From assembly GCF_001895005.1 (NCBI RefSeq), contig NZ_BCXH01000003.1, forward strand, positions 248,001 through 312,000: DNA of 64,000 bases, read 5' to 3'. Both the position numbers and the translations under genes were made by a program. This document shows positions 35,626 to 43,374 of the stretch, piece after piece. How positions within the stretch are numbered: position 1 is the first letter of the stretch; each line of letters starts with the position of its first letter. The stretch comes from Rhodococcus yunnanensis NBRC 103083 (lineage in GTDB: Bacteria > Actinomycetota > Actinomycetes > Mycobacteriales > Mycobacteriaceae). The notes under the pieces are model-generated. The model ran no database searches. It worked only from the letters and a program-made list of their open reading frames with translations, and was not told the DNA's origin.

Positions 35626-36147
35626 CTATTCGGACTTCCGCCGCGCCCGTGATGCGCGCAGGTTCGCGATGTTGCCGCATGTCTTGACATCGTGCCAGAC
35701 GCCGCTGTTGTTGCGAGAGCGGTCGTAGAAAGCCGAGCCGCAGACCTCGTTTCGACATCGCTTCAGGCGTCGCCAGGTATCCGCGCGCTGGGCCAGGAGA
35801 ACCTCCGACCACACATACGACGCAATGTGCGCCGAGCCCGTCCCGGACGGATGTAGCTGCACCGTCCCGGAGTCGTCGACGCTCAATGACACGGCAACGG
35901 GTGAAATCGTGGGGGCTTCGCCGTCGACGAGGGCCTCGAGCGCTGTGCGTAGTTCGCGAAGAGCGGCTGCGTCCGCGTCGGACAGATCGAGCCCGAAGGT
36001 TGCGGACGCGACAGCGCCGTCGGACAGGAGGTCGGAAAAGCCCTTCACCTCGATCGAGCGGGTGTTGAGGAGGTCCTGAACGCGATACAGGCCGTCTGGG
36101 GCTGGATCGAGGTGAAACCTCTGCGTCGGACTCGGGGACATATCCAA
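35626..36147 (-). CDS. CGNR zinc-finger (ABATE domain) regulator
   Basis: The 173-residue protein has an N-terminal ABATE domain (FHLDPAPDGLYRVQDLLNTR and LRELRTALEALVDGE) and a C-terminal CGNR zinc finger: KRCRNEVCGSAFYDRSRNNS then KTCGNIANLRASRARR. Proteins of this type are stress- or antibiotic-linked transcription regulators in actinomycetes. It is divergent from an SDR gene across a 12-bp inverted repeat that is the probable operator. It most likely represses itself and the SDR gene; the ligand is unknown. Confidence 0.87.
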   Translation of the reverse strand: MDMSPSPTQRFHLDPAPDGLYRVQDLLNTRSIEVKGFSDLLSDGAVASATFGLDLSDADAAALRELRTALEALVDGEAPTISPVAVSLSVDDSGTVQLHPSGTGSAHIASYVWSEVLLAQRADTWRRLKRCRNEVCGSAFYDRSRNNSGVWHDVKTCGNIANLRASRARRKSE

Positions 36148-36153
36148 AGACTA

Positions 36154-36196
36154 TTTGACTATGTCGCGGCGAGCAAGTAGTACTGACATAGTCAAA
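36154..36196. promoter_or_regulatory. Divergent promoter and inverted-repeat operator (CGNR/SDR)
   Basis: TTTGACTATGTC (36154-36165) and its exact reverse complement (36185-36196) are separated by 19 bp. TTGACT (36155-36160) with TAGTAC (36178-36183), spacing 17 bp, is a good sigma-A promoter for the SDR gene. Because the -35 box is inside the repeat arm, a bound regulator would block it. Confidence 0.65.
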
Positions 36197-36227
36197 AGCA
36201 TTTCAGTTATGTCGAGAGGTGAGTTCG

Positions 36228-36923
36228 ATGGTGGCAATCGAGGGCGCAGTCGTAGTGGTGACCGGTGGACAGCGTGGATTGGGCAAGTCGATCGTCGACG
36301 AGTTGTTGGCGCGTGGTGCCGCGAAGGTCTATGCGACGGCGCGATCACCGAAGCCGTCGGACGACCAGCGTGTGGTGGCGAAGTCGCTCGACGTCACCGA
36401 CGCCGATTCTGTAGCAGCACTGGCGGAGGAACTGACGGATGTGACCATCGTCGTCAACAATGCAGGTACGGCAGGGGCAGGTCCGCTGCTCGGTGCGTCG
36501 ATCGAGCACGTTCGCGGCGTGTTCGAGACCAACTTCTTCGGAGCACTGCGCATCGCGCAGGCGTTCGCGCCGACCCTCGGCCGCAACGGCGGCGGAGCGC
36601 TCGTCGACGTTCACTCGGTGCTGTCGTGGGTCGGTGGGGCAGGGGCGTACGGCGCGTCCAAAGCCGCACTGTGGTCTGCGACCAACTCGCTGCGACTCGA
36701 ACTCGCACCGCAGGGAACCCTGGTCACCGGTGTGCACCTCGGCTACACCGATACCGACATGATCGCCGATCTGGATGTGCCCAAGAACGACCCGAAGGAT
36801 GTGGCGGGCGCCATCCTCGACGCCGTCGAATCGGGTGAGACCGAGGTGCTGGCTGACGACGTGACCAGGTATTTCAAGTCCGTCCTCGCAGGTCCGGTGG
36901 AGGGTCTCGCGATCACCGGCTAG
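36228..36923 (+). CDS. Short-chain dehydrogenase/reductase (SDR)
   Basis: This 231-residue classical SDR has the cofactor motif TGGQRGLG (residues about 10-17), NNAG (about 78), and the catalytic Ser...YGASK set in HSVLSWVGGAGAYGASKAAL. The ATG at 36228 is preceded by GAGAGG at the right distance; GTG 36219 is a less likely start. The family oxidises or reduces alcohols and carbonyls with NAD(P)H. Its partner is the divergent CGNR regulator, which suggests inducible detoxification of a carbonyl compound. The substrate is unknown. Confidence 0.88.
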   Translation: MVAIEGAVVVVTGGQRGLGKSIVDELLARGAAKVYATARSPKPSDDQRVVAKSLDVTDADSVAALAEELTDVTIVVNNAGTAGAGPLLGASIEHVRGVFETNFFGALRIAQAFAPTLGRNGGGALVDVHSVLSWVGGAGAYGASKAALWSATNSLRLELAPQGTLVTGVHLGYTDTDMIADLDVPKNDPKDVAGAILDAVESGETEVLADDVTRYFKSVLAGPVEGLAITG

Positions 36924-36979
36924 AGGCGATTTCAGTTTCGGCGGGATGCTCCGTTAGACTCACCAACGCCGAAAGGCAC

Positions 36980-37052
36980 GCCGCCTTAGCTCAGTCGGTA
37001 GAGCATTTCACTCGTAATGAAAAGGTCAAGAGTTCGATTCTCTTAGGCGGCT
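36980..37052 (+). tRNA. tRNA-Thr (anticodon CGU)
   Basis: A full cloverleaf can be drawn: acceptor GCCGCCT (36980-36986) with AGGCGGC (37045-37051), D-arm GCTC...GAGC, anticodon stem TTTCA/TGAAA with loop CTCGTAA (anticodon CGT, reads ACG), and T-arm AAGAG-TTCGATT-CTCTT. The discriminator is T; CCA is not encoded. A TTAGACT element at 36954 could be its -10 box. A terminator follows. Core synteny with mycobacteria ends here. Confidence 0.97.
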
Positions 37053-37061
37053 CAGAGAACG

Positions 37062-37099
37062 AAAGCCCCTCGCCAGCAGGAAGCTGTGAGGGGCTTTTT
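37062..37099 (+). terminator. Rho-independent terminator of tRNA-Thr
   Basis: AAAGCCCCTC and GAGGGGCTTT pair across a 16-nt loop and run into TTTTT (37095-37099). This is a textbook intrinsic terminator 10 bp after the tRNA. Confidence 0.88.
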
Positions 37100-37130
37100 G
37101 GTATGTCAGTACAAGCGCGGAGATCGAGGC

Positions 37131-37283
37131 TCATGTGGTCGCATCATGCACCCGGGCCTCTGATTTGTCTCCGCAGTCGCGGCATCTGAAGCAGATCCGA
37201 TGACCAGTCGTGGTTGAAAGATCTTCCACAACGCGAATCCCCACAAGTTCGCCGTCGAGGAACATTACGGAAACCGAAGCCAT
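37131..37283 (-). CDS. Small putative zinc-ribbon protein
   Basis: A 50-residue reading from ATG 37283 ends HRICFRCRDCGDKSEARV plus HDATT. The C-x2-C-x2-C pattern suggests a metal-binding knuckle. It is not recognised and may be a fragment; the upstream half (MASVSVMFLDGELVGIRVVE) is plausible coding sequence. It is divergent from the ankyrin gene with 18 bp between starts. Confidence 0.3.
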   Translation of the reverse strand: MASVSVMFLDGELVGIRVVEDLSTTTGHRICFRCRDCGDKSEARVHDATT

Positions 37284-37301
37284 CAGCGGGAGATGAAGTA
37301 A

Positions 37302-37718
37302 ATGACAGCTACCGACAAAGGAGGCCGCGTTCCTTTGCATTATGCGGCACTCGACGGCGAGATCGACAAGGTACGGAGACTTCTGGGCGACAGCAACGAT
37401 CCCGACCCCCGTGATCTGGAGGGCTGGACGCCCCTGCTGTTCGCATCCCGTGCGGCACACACGGGCATCATCGCGCTCCTCCTCGACGCGGGCGCACGGG
37501 TAGATGCGGTCACCGACAAGGGCTACCCCGCTCTCTACTGGGCAATCGTCGGCGCAGGAAAAGACCCAGTTGGCACTATCCGCCTCCTGAGGGCGCGCGG
37601 CGCAGACCCAGAAGCGAAAACCATGAAGGGGACTTTCGGCTTGAAAAGTCCCCTTGATCATCTGCGCAAGTTCAGAGGCAAACCCGAGATCTGTGCCGAG
37701 TTCGCCGACCTACTGTGA
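37302..37718 (+). CDS. Ankyrin-repeat protein
   Basis: This 138-residue protein consists of about three to four ankyrin repeats: GRVPLHYAALDGEIDKVRRL (residues about 8-27), GWTPLLFASRAAHTGIIALL, and GYPALYWAIVGAGKDPVGTI with RLLRARGADPEAKT. Ankyrin stacks bind partner proteins; stand-alone examples in bacteria are often accessory or toxin-immunity proteins. No signal peptide is seen, so it is cytoplasmic. Its stop overlaps a GTG (37715) that opens a broken YbaB-like gene, suggesting that the two were once co-translated. Confidence 0.85.
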   Translation: MTATDKGGRVPLHYAALDGEIDKVRRLLGDSNDPDPRDLEGWTPLLFASRAAHTGIIALLLDAGARVDAVTDKGYPALYWAIVGAGKDPVGTIRLLRARGADPEAKTMKGTFGLKSPLDHLRKFRGKPEICAEFADLL

Positions 37719-37993
37719 GCGCTGATCCGGATTTCACCGATACGATCGCCGAGATCCAGTCATGAGCGCGCCGGATCCAGGAACAACTCGCAGCAGTGCA
37801 AGGCATCGGATACGCCACCAACCGTCTACTCAGCGCAACCAGCATCGTGCACGCAGGGATCCAGTACGACACCGACAAATGCGACCGCGAAAATGAGTCC
37901 TCGCCCTGGCGTCGGACCAACCCACCCGCGATGACGATCAACGCGGCTTGGACCCGCCCACTCAGGACCATCTCCGGACTCCACTCCGCATAG
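37715..37993 (+). pseudogene. YbaB/EbfC-like DNA-binding protein gene with in-frame TGA
   Basis: From GTG 37715, which overlaps the ankyrin stop, the frame reads MSADPDFTDTIAEIQS, then TGA (37763-37765), then ARRIQEQLAAVQGIGYATNR on in the same frame to 37993. The two halves together look like the helical N-terminus of actinobacterial YbaB/EbfC-like proteins (..IAEIQ.RA.RIQEQLAAV.G.GYA). The sequence beyond about 37860 no longer looks like the family. One C-to-T change of CGA or a G-to-A change of TGG would explain the stop. Confidence 0.45.
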
Positions 37994-38206
37994 CTTCCGG
38001 ACTTTCCAGCCGAGTTCGGCTGTCAGGTTCGGAGGTGTCTGCTCGCTGTTCGGTGAGGATCAAGGCACGGCGCCCAATCGACCGTGTTGCATCCCCCAAC
38101 CAGGCAACTTCGTGATGGAAGACTGCGCAGAAGTGGAATGCTTCGCTGTCGGACCTAATTCGCGGTCTCGTTGCGCTGGGCCCACGCAGCGTGGAACATC
38201 AAGCTC
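37994..38206. other. Gene-free stretch before the accessory deformylase
   Basis: Together with the broken YbaB-like frame this makes almost 490 bp without an intact gene. No recognisable motif, repeat or promoter pattern was found. Confidence 0.4.
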
Positions 38207-38773
38207 ATGCCAGTCTCCGAACTCATCCGCCTGGGCACCGCGCAACCGATCATTCGCTGGGGTATCCCTGTCCTTCATACGCCAGCTCGACCGGTGATCG
38301 ATTTCGACTGCGACCTCCAAGAACTACTCGCAGACATGTTCGCTACCAACGCCGCTGCAGATGGCGCTGGACTCGCAGCTCAACAGATCGGTGTTGATCT
38401 TGCGGTGTTCATATACGACTGCACCGACGAGGAAGGGGTGCAGCGCGCCGGCGTCGTCTGCAATCCGGTCGTCGACATTCCTGGGGGACGCGACCGACAG
38501 CTCGTCGACTACGGCGAAGGATGCCTGTCCCTTCCAGGCGCCTACACCGACATCGCACGACCCGCGTTCTCCATATGTCGCGGACACGATCAGTACGGCA
38601 ACCCGATCGAAATCACCGCAGGTGGCATTCTCGGGCGCTGCTTCCAACACGAGACCGACCACATCAACGGCATCGTCTTCGGCGACCGCCTCTCGACGCG
38701 CAAACGCAAGCAGCTCTATCGCGACCACGAAGAAGTCTCGAATCGATACGCGGCCGGTTGGCCGGCCCAATAG
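38207..38773 (+). CDS. def: Peptide deformylase, accessory type
   Basis: The 188-residue metalloenzyme removes the formyl group from nascent proteins. All three motifs are present: GAGLAAQQIG (motif 1, about residue 55), EGCLSLPG (motif 2, metal-ligand Cys), and QHETDHINGIVFGDRL (motif 3, with HExxH-type ligands H-E-T-D-H). The ATG at 38207 gives the normal length; an upstream in-frame ATG at 38171 is less likely. Its location in an accessory stretch, not beside fmt, suggests a second copy. Extra deformylases sometimes confer tolerance to actinonin-type inhibitors, but this is inference. Confidence 0.9.
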   Translation: MPVSELIRLGTAQPIIRWGIPVLHTPARPVIDFDCDLQELLADMFATNAAADGAGLAAQQIGVDLAVFIYDCTDEEGVQRAGVVCNPVVDIPGGRDRQLVDYGEGCLSLPGAYTDIARPAFSICRGHDQYGNPIEITAGGILGRCFQHETDHINGIVFGDRLSTRKRKQLYRDHEEVSNRYAAGWPAQ

Positions 38774-38892
38774 GTCAGAGATCAGGGCCGAGAGTGAGTC
38801 CACGGGACGGATGACGCATAGCGTGTAGAGGTGCCACCTGGTGATGGCAAGTCGGTCTCCTTGCCATGGAGTCATTCATCCCACCGTTCGAC

Positions 38893-39330
38893 TCAGGGTT
38901 GTCGTGGCAGTGTCGCGGAAGTCCAGGAATGTCCGTCGAACCAGCGTTGCAACGTCGGATCACCCATGTCCGGGTACCAGCCTGGAGGCATCGGCCCCGT
39001 CGGCTGGGTGGGCGTAGTCGCCTGCATCACAACCGTCTTGCGGCTACCCGCCCGCCACAGCAACCACAACACGATTGCCACAAGAATGAACGGCGACAGA
39101 GACACCAGGATGATGCCGATTGCCGCAGCTTCACCCGCCGACAGATTGAACATCACGAACAAGGCGATGAATACGGCACCTGCGATCGTCCATGCGCGGC
39201 GATGGGGTAGTTCTTTCTGCTGGATCGGCCTCGGGGTGCCTTCCCAATTCCACCCGTTCCAGTACCTCTCGAATCCCGTGGGCTGCCCGTCTTGGAACCA
39301 GCCGGGTCGCGTTTTGTTACTCGAAGCCAT
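38893..39330 (-). CDS. DUF2510 membrane protein
   Basis: This 145-residue protein has DUF2510-like Trp-rich modules at both ends: RPGWFQDGQPTGFERYWNGW at the N-terminus and PPGWYPDMGDPTLQRWFDGH near the C-terminus. Two hydrophobic segments lie between them (AWTIAGAVFIALFVMFNLSA and IGIILVSLSPFILVAIVLWL). DUF2510 modules are common in actinobacterial membrane proteins and are thought to be binding domains. The ATG at 39330 opens directly on the first module. No function is known. Confidence 0.78.
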   Translation of the reverse strand: MASSNKTRPGWFQDGQPTGFERYWNGWNWEGTPRPIQQKELPHRRAWTIAGAVFIALFVMFNLSAGEAAAIGIILVSLSPFILVAIVLWLLWRAGSRKTVVMQATTPTQPTGPMPPGWYPDMGDPTLQRWFDGHSWTSATLPRQP

Positions 39331-39546
39331 GGCCGCATCGTTGTGTGAATGTCGCGGGATGTCCAGCGAATCCGTGTGGTGCGGCTGGCATTCATTCACA
39401 TGAATGATGTTGGGCATCAACTTCTTCGACCCGACGAGCAACGCTTCCGAAACCCTCGGGGGTATGTCCGCGTTCAGCGCCCCAGTCGGCAGGTGACTCC
39501 GATGACTGCTTCGGACAAGACGACAACGGGTGTAGCGCTCCTCGCC

Positions 39547-39849
39547 TCATTTCGAGTCGATGGTCATTTTCGGCCAGGGTGGCTGCCGGAGTACGGCGGC
39601 CGAACCGAGGGTCGCCGCGATCAGCCCGGTGAGCACGCCGATCAACGCGACCCGGCCGCCGTCTATGGCAGGCGTCCAGGTGGTGGAGCCCTCGGTGACG
39701 GTGAATATGCCGACAGGAACTGCTCCACCCCATCGGGTGCGGCGAGATACGGGTAAGACGGTCGTGTGGTCGTCGACCCGGAGGAGTTCGCCGTATTCGA
39801 CCTGTGGGCCCCGGAAGACCTCGGCCGATTTCTCTGTGCCGCGCGCCAT
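39547..39849 (-). CDS. GerW/YtfJ-like small membrane protein
   Basis: The 100-residue protein has a short beta-rich part (FRGPQVEYGELLRVDDHTTV then LPVSRRTRWGGAVPVGIFTV) that resembles the GerW/YtfJ family core, in which VxxDGTTVIPV is followed by a glycine-rich turn and a P(V/I)xFxV strand. A single hydrophobic helix follows (VALIGVLTGLIAATLGSAAV), then a basic end. In Bacillus the family is linked to spore germination; in non-sporulating actinomycetes its role is unknown. Family assignment is tentative. Confidence 0.5.
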   Translation of the reverse strand: MARGTEKSAEVFRGPQVEYGELLRVDDHTTVLPVSRRTRWGGAVPVGIFTVTEGSTTWTPAIDGGRVALIGVLTGLIAATLGSAAVLRQPPWPKMTIDSK

Positions 39850-40041
39850 GAGAAGCCCCCTTCGTCAGTGGACGAAGAATACGCCCACCGGCACAGATTG
39901 GCTGTTACCCGTTCGATAATCGTCAAAATCATTCGAATCTATAGCTCGGCAGTGTAGAAAGAGCGCTGGGGTTACGGCGTGCTCGGAGCCGTCGTAGACG
40001 TTGGTTCGATACGGAGGCTGTGCCAGTGATCGAGATATTCC

Positions 40042-41049
40042 GTGGTTGAGGACGACGAGGTCCAGGTGGTCCCGAAGAGCCTGGTGATCGGTGCCAGCGG
40101 CTTTCTCGGGTCTCACGTGGTGCGAAAGCTGGTCGAAGACGGGATCTCCACCCGCGTGATGGTGCGAAGTACCAGTTCGACCAAGGGCATCGACGATCTC
40201 GACGTGGAGAAGGTCCTCGGCGACATCTTCGACGACGACGCTCTTCGCACGGCGATGGCGGGGTGCGACGTCGTCTACTACTGCGTGGTCGACGCACGAG
40301 TGTTCCTGCGCGATCCGGAGCCCCTGTTTCGCACCAACGTCGAGGGATTGCGCCACGTGCTGAACGTGGCGCTCGACGCAGGGCTGCGAAAATTCGTGTT
40401 CACCAGTACCGCAGGCACATTGGCGATCAGTGACGACACGCTGATCACCGAGGACGACGAGCGAAACTGGGACACCGGCGGCCCGTACATCGAGGCCAGA
40501 GTGGCCGCCGAGGACTTGGTTCTGGAGTACGCCCGCGAGCGGGGGCTGCCCGCTGTGGCGATGTGCGTGTCGACCACGTACGGACCTCGCGACTGGCAGC
40601 CGACGCCGCATGGCAGAACCATCGCGCAGGCGGCGGCGGGGAAGCTCGCGTTCTATCCTGCCTACGACGCCGAGATAGTGGGTATCGAAGACACTGCGCG
40701 GGCAATGCTTCTCGCCGCGGAACGGGGCAGACCAGGTGAGCGCTACATCATCTCGGACAGGTGCCTGAGCAGTTTGTATCCCCTGACCATCGCCGCCGAG
40801 GTAGGTGGGAAACGTCCTCCGCGCGCACTTCCGATGCCGTTCGTGTTGTCCGCAACTCGTGCTACCGATGCGCTCGTGCGTCTGGTTCGCGGCGACATGA
40901 AGCTCGGCTACGACGCGATGCGCATAGCGCAGGCGATGTCTGCGCTCGATCACAGCAAGGCAGAACGAGAATTGGGCTGGAAGCCCACACCGGTCGAGGA
41001 ATCCATTCGGTCGGCCGCCCAGTTCTATGCGAGCGAGGGCATCATCTGA
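40042..41049 (+). CDS. NAD-dependent epimerase/dehydratase family protein with Tyr-x3-Arg
   Basis: This 335-residue extended SDR resembles 3-beta-hydroxysteroid dehydrogenase/dihydroflavonol reductase types: cofactor motif VIGASGFLGSHVV (residues about 14-26), GDIFDDDALRTAM, and the STAG segment. The catalytic tyrosine lies in GGPYIEARVAAEDLVL, where the usual lysine (YxxxK) is arginine. Arg may still function, or the protein may be a poor catalyst. It starts the catabolic cluster and ends at a bidirectional hairpin. The GTG start at 40042 lacks a clear ribosome site, so a start a few codons downstream is possible. Confidence 0.8.
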   Translation: MVEDDEVQVVPKSLVIGASGFLGSHVVRKLVEDGISTRVMVRSTSSTKGIDDLDVEKVLGDIFDDDALRTAMAGCDVVYYCVVDARVFLRDPEPLFRTNVEGLRHVLNVALDAGLRKFVFTSTAGTLAISDDTLITEDDERNWDTGGPYIEARVAAEDLVLEYARERGLPAVAMCVSTTYGPRDWQPTPHGRTIAQAAAGKLAFYPAYDAEIVGIEDTARAMLLAAERGRPGERYIISDRCLSSLYPLTIAAEVGGKRPPRALPMPFVLSATRATDALVRLVRGDMKLGYDAMRIAQAMSALDHSKAERELGWKPTPVEESIRSAAQFYASEGII

Positions 41050-41072
41050 CGACGGCCGAGCCTCGGTGCCAC

Positions 41073-41101
41073 CCCGTGCAGGCCTGCGAACCCTGCACGG
41101 G
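41073..41101. terminator. Bidirectional hairpin between epimerase and FAD monooxygenase genes
   Basis: CCCGTGCAGG (41073-41082) and its reverse complement (41092-41101) form a 10-bp stem with a 9-nt loop between two convergent genes. Confidence 0.6.
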
Positions 41102-41114
41102 ATGGGCCGGAACC

Positions 41115-42341
41115 TCAACGACGGGCCGTGGTGAACGCCTTCTCCGCCTGATCGATGAGGTCGATCTGCGACAGAATCTCCTTGGGACTCGATTCGCCGA
41201 CGACTTTCTGCAGCAACGGGGTTCGGTCCAAGATCTGGTCTCGCACGTACCGCAGCGGTTTCGGAGCATGGTGGAACATCTGTCCCAGCATGTATGCCTG
41301 CTGCGATTGACGCGCGGTGTGTGGTTTGCGCGGAGTCTCGAACGCGTCGAGTGCCGCCCGTACCGCGACGTAGTCGGAGAGATCGACACCCGCCAGACGT
41401 CTACCGACGAAATAGCCGTCTTCCGTTGCCATCCCAGCGCCATATGCTGCGTAGGGTGATGTCGGATGGGCTGCGTCGCCGACCAGTGTGGCCCGGCCCT
41501 TGGACCATTGTTTCAACGGCTTGCGGTCTCTGATGGGCCATCGTTGCACATTGTCGGGGTCTGTCGCCGCGATGAGTTGGGGGAGAGGAAAGGCGAACTC
41601 TCGTCCCAGTTCTGTTGCGCTGGCATGCAAGTTGCCGGTGTACTCCTCGGTCGCGGGGTGGGCTTGTAGGACCCACCACTGAAAACCGCTGCGGCCCTTG
41701 TGTCGAATCGAGGTCCAGGCTCCCTGCACCGTGCGACTGTGCGAGATGATGCACAACCCGGGCTCCACGCCGAGATCGTCGGCGTAGGTGAATCCACCGA
41801 AGATCTGTAGATTGTGCTCACGCTTGGGGGAATCACCCCAGAGTGTCCGGCGGACGAGCGAGTCGATGCCGTCTGCACCGATGACGACGTCCGCGTTTTC
41901 GATGGTGCCGTCGGACATGTGCAACCGAACGACGGATTCATCCTGGTCGATGCTGTCGACGCCTCGATCGACCTGCAGAACGCCGGGCGGCATGGCCGCC
42001 AATAGGCGCTCGTACAACTCGGGCCTGAGCAGTCCGATGAATCCACCCCCGTAGTCACGCACGATCTCCGGCGGCATGTCGATCTCGACCCGCCGCCGAC
42101 CCTGGGCGTTACGGAACTCCGATCGGCACGGCGCGCCGAGGTCGTCGACATCGACGCCGAGCAGTCCCAGTGCCTTGATGGGCGGTGGCCAGAGATTGAG
42201 GATGTTTCCGGCAGGTCGTGCCTGCTTGTATCTCTCCAGCAGGACGACGTCGTGGCCTGCTTGATGGACAGAGAGTGCGGTCGCCATTCCTGCCGGTCCG
42301 GCACCGATGACGGCGACCCGACCTCTGGGGGCTGTGCTCAT
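41115..42341 (-). CDS. FAD-dependent aromatic monooxygenase (group A, PHBH-like)
   Basis: The 408-residue flavoprotein has the three signatures of single-component aromatic hydroxylases: GxGxxG in RVAVIGAGPAGMATA (about residue 8), the DG motif VIGADGIDS (about residue 165), and the GD motif LVGDAAHPTSPYAAYGAG (about residue 295). It should add one oxygen to an aromatic ring using NAD(P)H. The ATG at 42341 sits just before the Rossmann motif. It lies downstream of a small ABM-like ORF and is divergent from a TetR gene; the shared palindrome at 42596 probably governs it. Confidence 0.9.
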   Translation of the reverse strand: MSTAPRGRVAVIGAGPAGMATALSVHQAGHDVVLLERYKQARPAGNILNLWPPPIKALGLLGVDVDDLGAPCRSEFRNAQGRRRVEIDMPPEIVRDYGGGFIGLLRPELYERLLAAMPPGVLQVDRGVDSIDQDESVVRLHMSDGTIENADVVIGADGIDSLVRRTLWGDSPKREHNLQIFGGFTYADDLGVEPGLCIISHSRTVQGAWTSIRHKGRSGFQWWVLQAHPATEEYTGNLHASATELGREFAFPLPQLIAATDPDNVQRWPIRDRKPLKQWSKGRATLVGDAAHPTSPYAAYGAGMATEDGYFVGRRLAGVDLSDYVAVRAALDAFETPRKPHTARQSQQAYMLGQMFHHAPKPLRYVRDQILDRTPLLQKVVGESSPKEILSQIDLIDQAEKAFTTARR

Positions 42342-42404
42342 GGGTACGTCTTTCTCGTGATGGAATCGAACGGTCACTGCACGTCGTGTGTCGACATCTC
42401 CGGT

Positions 42405-42596
42405 TCACCGACGATCGAATCGGGAACGGGCGCCAGAGATTCGTGGGTGTAGGGGGTGGTCCATGTGCGCGGCGAGAGCATCGCGGTCGCGCCAGATCTC
42501 GACGCTCATGACTCGCTCCGGATCGATGACGATCAGCATGAGTTCTCCCGAGAGTTCGAAAGAGTCGGCTTGGTCTCTGGTCCAACCAGGTAGCAA
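42405..42596 (-). CDS. Small antibiotic-biosynthesis-monooxygenase (ABM)-like protein, possibly truncated
   Basis: The 63-residue product (TTG start) contains GELMLIVIDPERVMSVEIWR and DRDALAAHMDHP, which match the second half of ABM/YgiN ferredoxin-like domains (VEVWxDxxALxxHxxxPH). The first strand and helix are missing, so it is short for the family. The TTG start overlaps the TetR operator palindrome, so translation may instead begin at an internal ATG (42539). ABM proteins often act beside aromatic hydroxylases. Real but degenerate is the most likely status. Confidence 0.42.
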   Translation of the reverse strand: MLPGWTRDQADSFELSGELMLIVIDPERVMSVEIWRDRDALAAHMDHPLHPRISGARSRFDRR

Positions 42597-42617
42597 ACCG
42601 TAGTGCGGACTACGGTT
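42596..42617. promoter_or_regulatory. 22-bp palindromic operator for the TetR regulator
   Basis: AACCGTAGT (42596-42604), a GCGG spacer and ACTACGGTT (42609-42617) form a near-perfect dyad of the size and position expected of a TetR-family operator. It lies between the divergent ABM/FAD monooxygenase operon and the TetR gene. Confidence 0.75.
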
Positions 42618-42696
42618 AGGTCATGATGTGCTTCACGTCACCTTTCTGTCAACCCCTCGAATTGCCGCGCGGATCTCACACGGGAGAATCGACCAC

Positions 42697-43374
42697 GTGA
42701 ACCCCGACGACGCATACCGAGAGGACGATCTCGTTGTCCGCCTGCCGCGCCAGCAACGCAGCCGTGACGCGTGGTTGCGGATACTCGAAGCAGGCGTCGC
42801 CATCGTCGAGGAGGGTGGTTACGAGGCGTTCACGATCGCGGCCGTCTGTGAGCGCGCCGATGTTGCGCCGCGGGCGTTGTACGAGCGGGTCAACACTAAG
42901 GACGGGTTGTTTCTCGCCGTCTACGAACACAAGATGGTCGCCATCGTCGCGGATCAGAACAGGGTGTTCGCCGAAGGCCGTTGGGAGGGGCTGCCTCCCG
43001 CGGAGCTCGTCGAGGGTGCCGTCGACGGTTTGGCTCGAGTTTTTCGCACGCACGCTGCGTTTCTCCGATCGGTGGTGCTCATCTCGGGCGTCCATGCCGA
43101 GGTCAACCGTCGGGGTAGCGTCCATGCGCGGTCGGTCGGAGACGAGTTCACCGCGGTCGTGATGCGGGCGGGGCAGGCGATAGATCATGCAGATCCCGCC
43201 GCAGCGGCGCGTATGTCGTTCACGACGGCCTTCTCCGCGCTTGTGCTACGTACCAGCTACGGGCCGAGTTTCTCGGGCCCACCCGTCGACGACGAGGCGT
43301 TCGTCCGCGAACTGTCGGAGATGATCTGTCGCTATCTACTGCGCGCTGGGGACGGTTCTCGCTCGGGAGCCTGA
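42697..43374 (+). CDS. TetR family transcriptional regulator
   Basis: The 225-residue regulator has the N-terminal TetR helix-turn-helix at residues about 18-65 (RSRDAWLRILEAGVAIVEEG and FTIAAVCERADVAPRALYER), followed by an all-helical ligand domain. GTG 42697 has a GGGAGA site 9 bp upstream; a longer reading from 42628 adds an unconserved leader. It is expected to repress itself and the divergent monooxygenase operon through the palindrome at 42596-42617. Its 3' end overlaps the convergent LysR gene by 43 bp. Confidence 0.87.
   Translation: MNPDDAYREDDLVVRLPRQQRSRDAWLRILEAGVAIVEEGGYEAFTIAAVCERADVAPRALYERVNTKDGLFLAVYEHKMVAIVADQNRVFAEGRWEGLPPAELVEGAVDGLARVFRTHAAFLRSVVLISGVHAEVNRRGSVHARSVGDEFTAVVMRAGQAIDHADPAAAARMSFTTAFSALVLRTSYGPSFSGPPVDDEAFVRELSEMICRYLLRAGDGSRSGA

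Noticed and set aside
36980..37052. Attachment-site duplication for an integrative element
   Set aside because: No second copy of the tRNA 3' end and no integrase gene were found in the window.
37763..37765. Selenocysteine codon
   Set aside because: No SECIS-like hairpin was seen directly after the TGA and the family has no selenoprotein members; a nonsense mutation is simpler.
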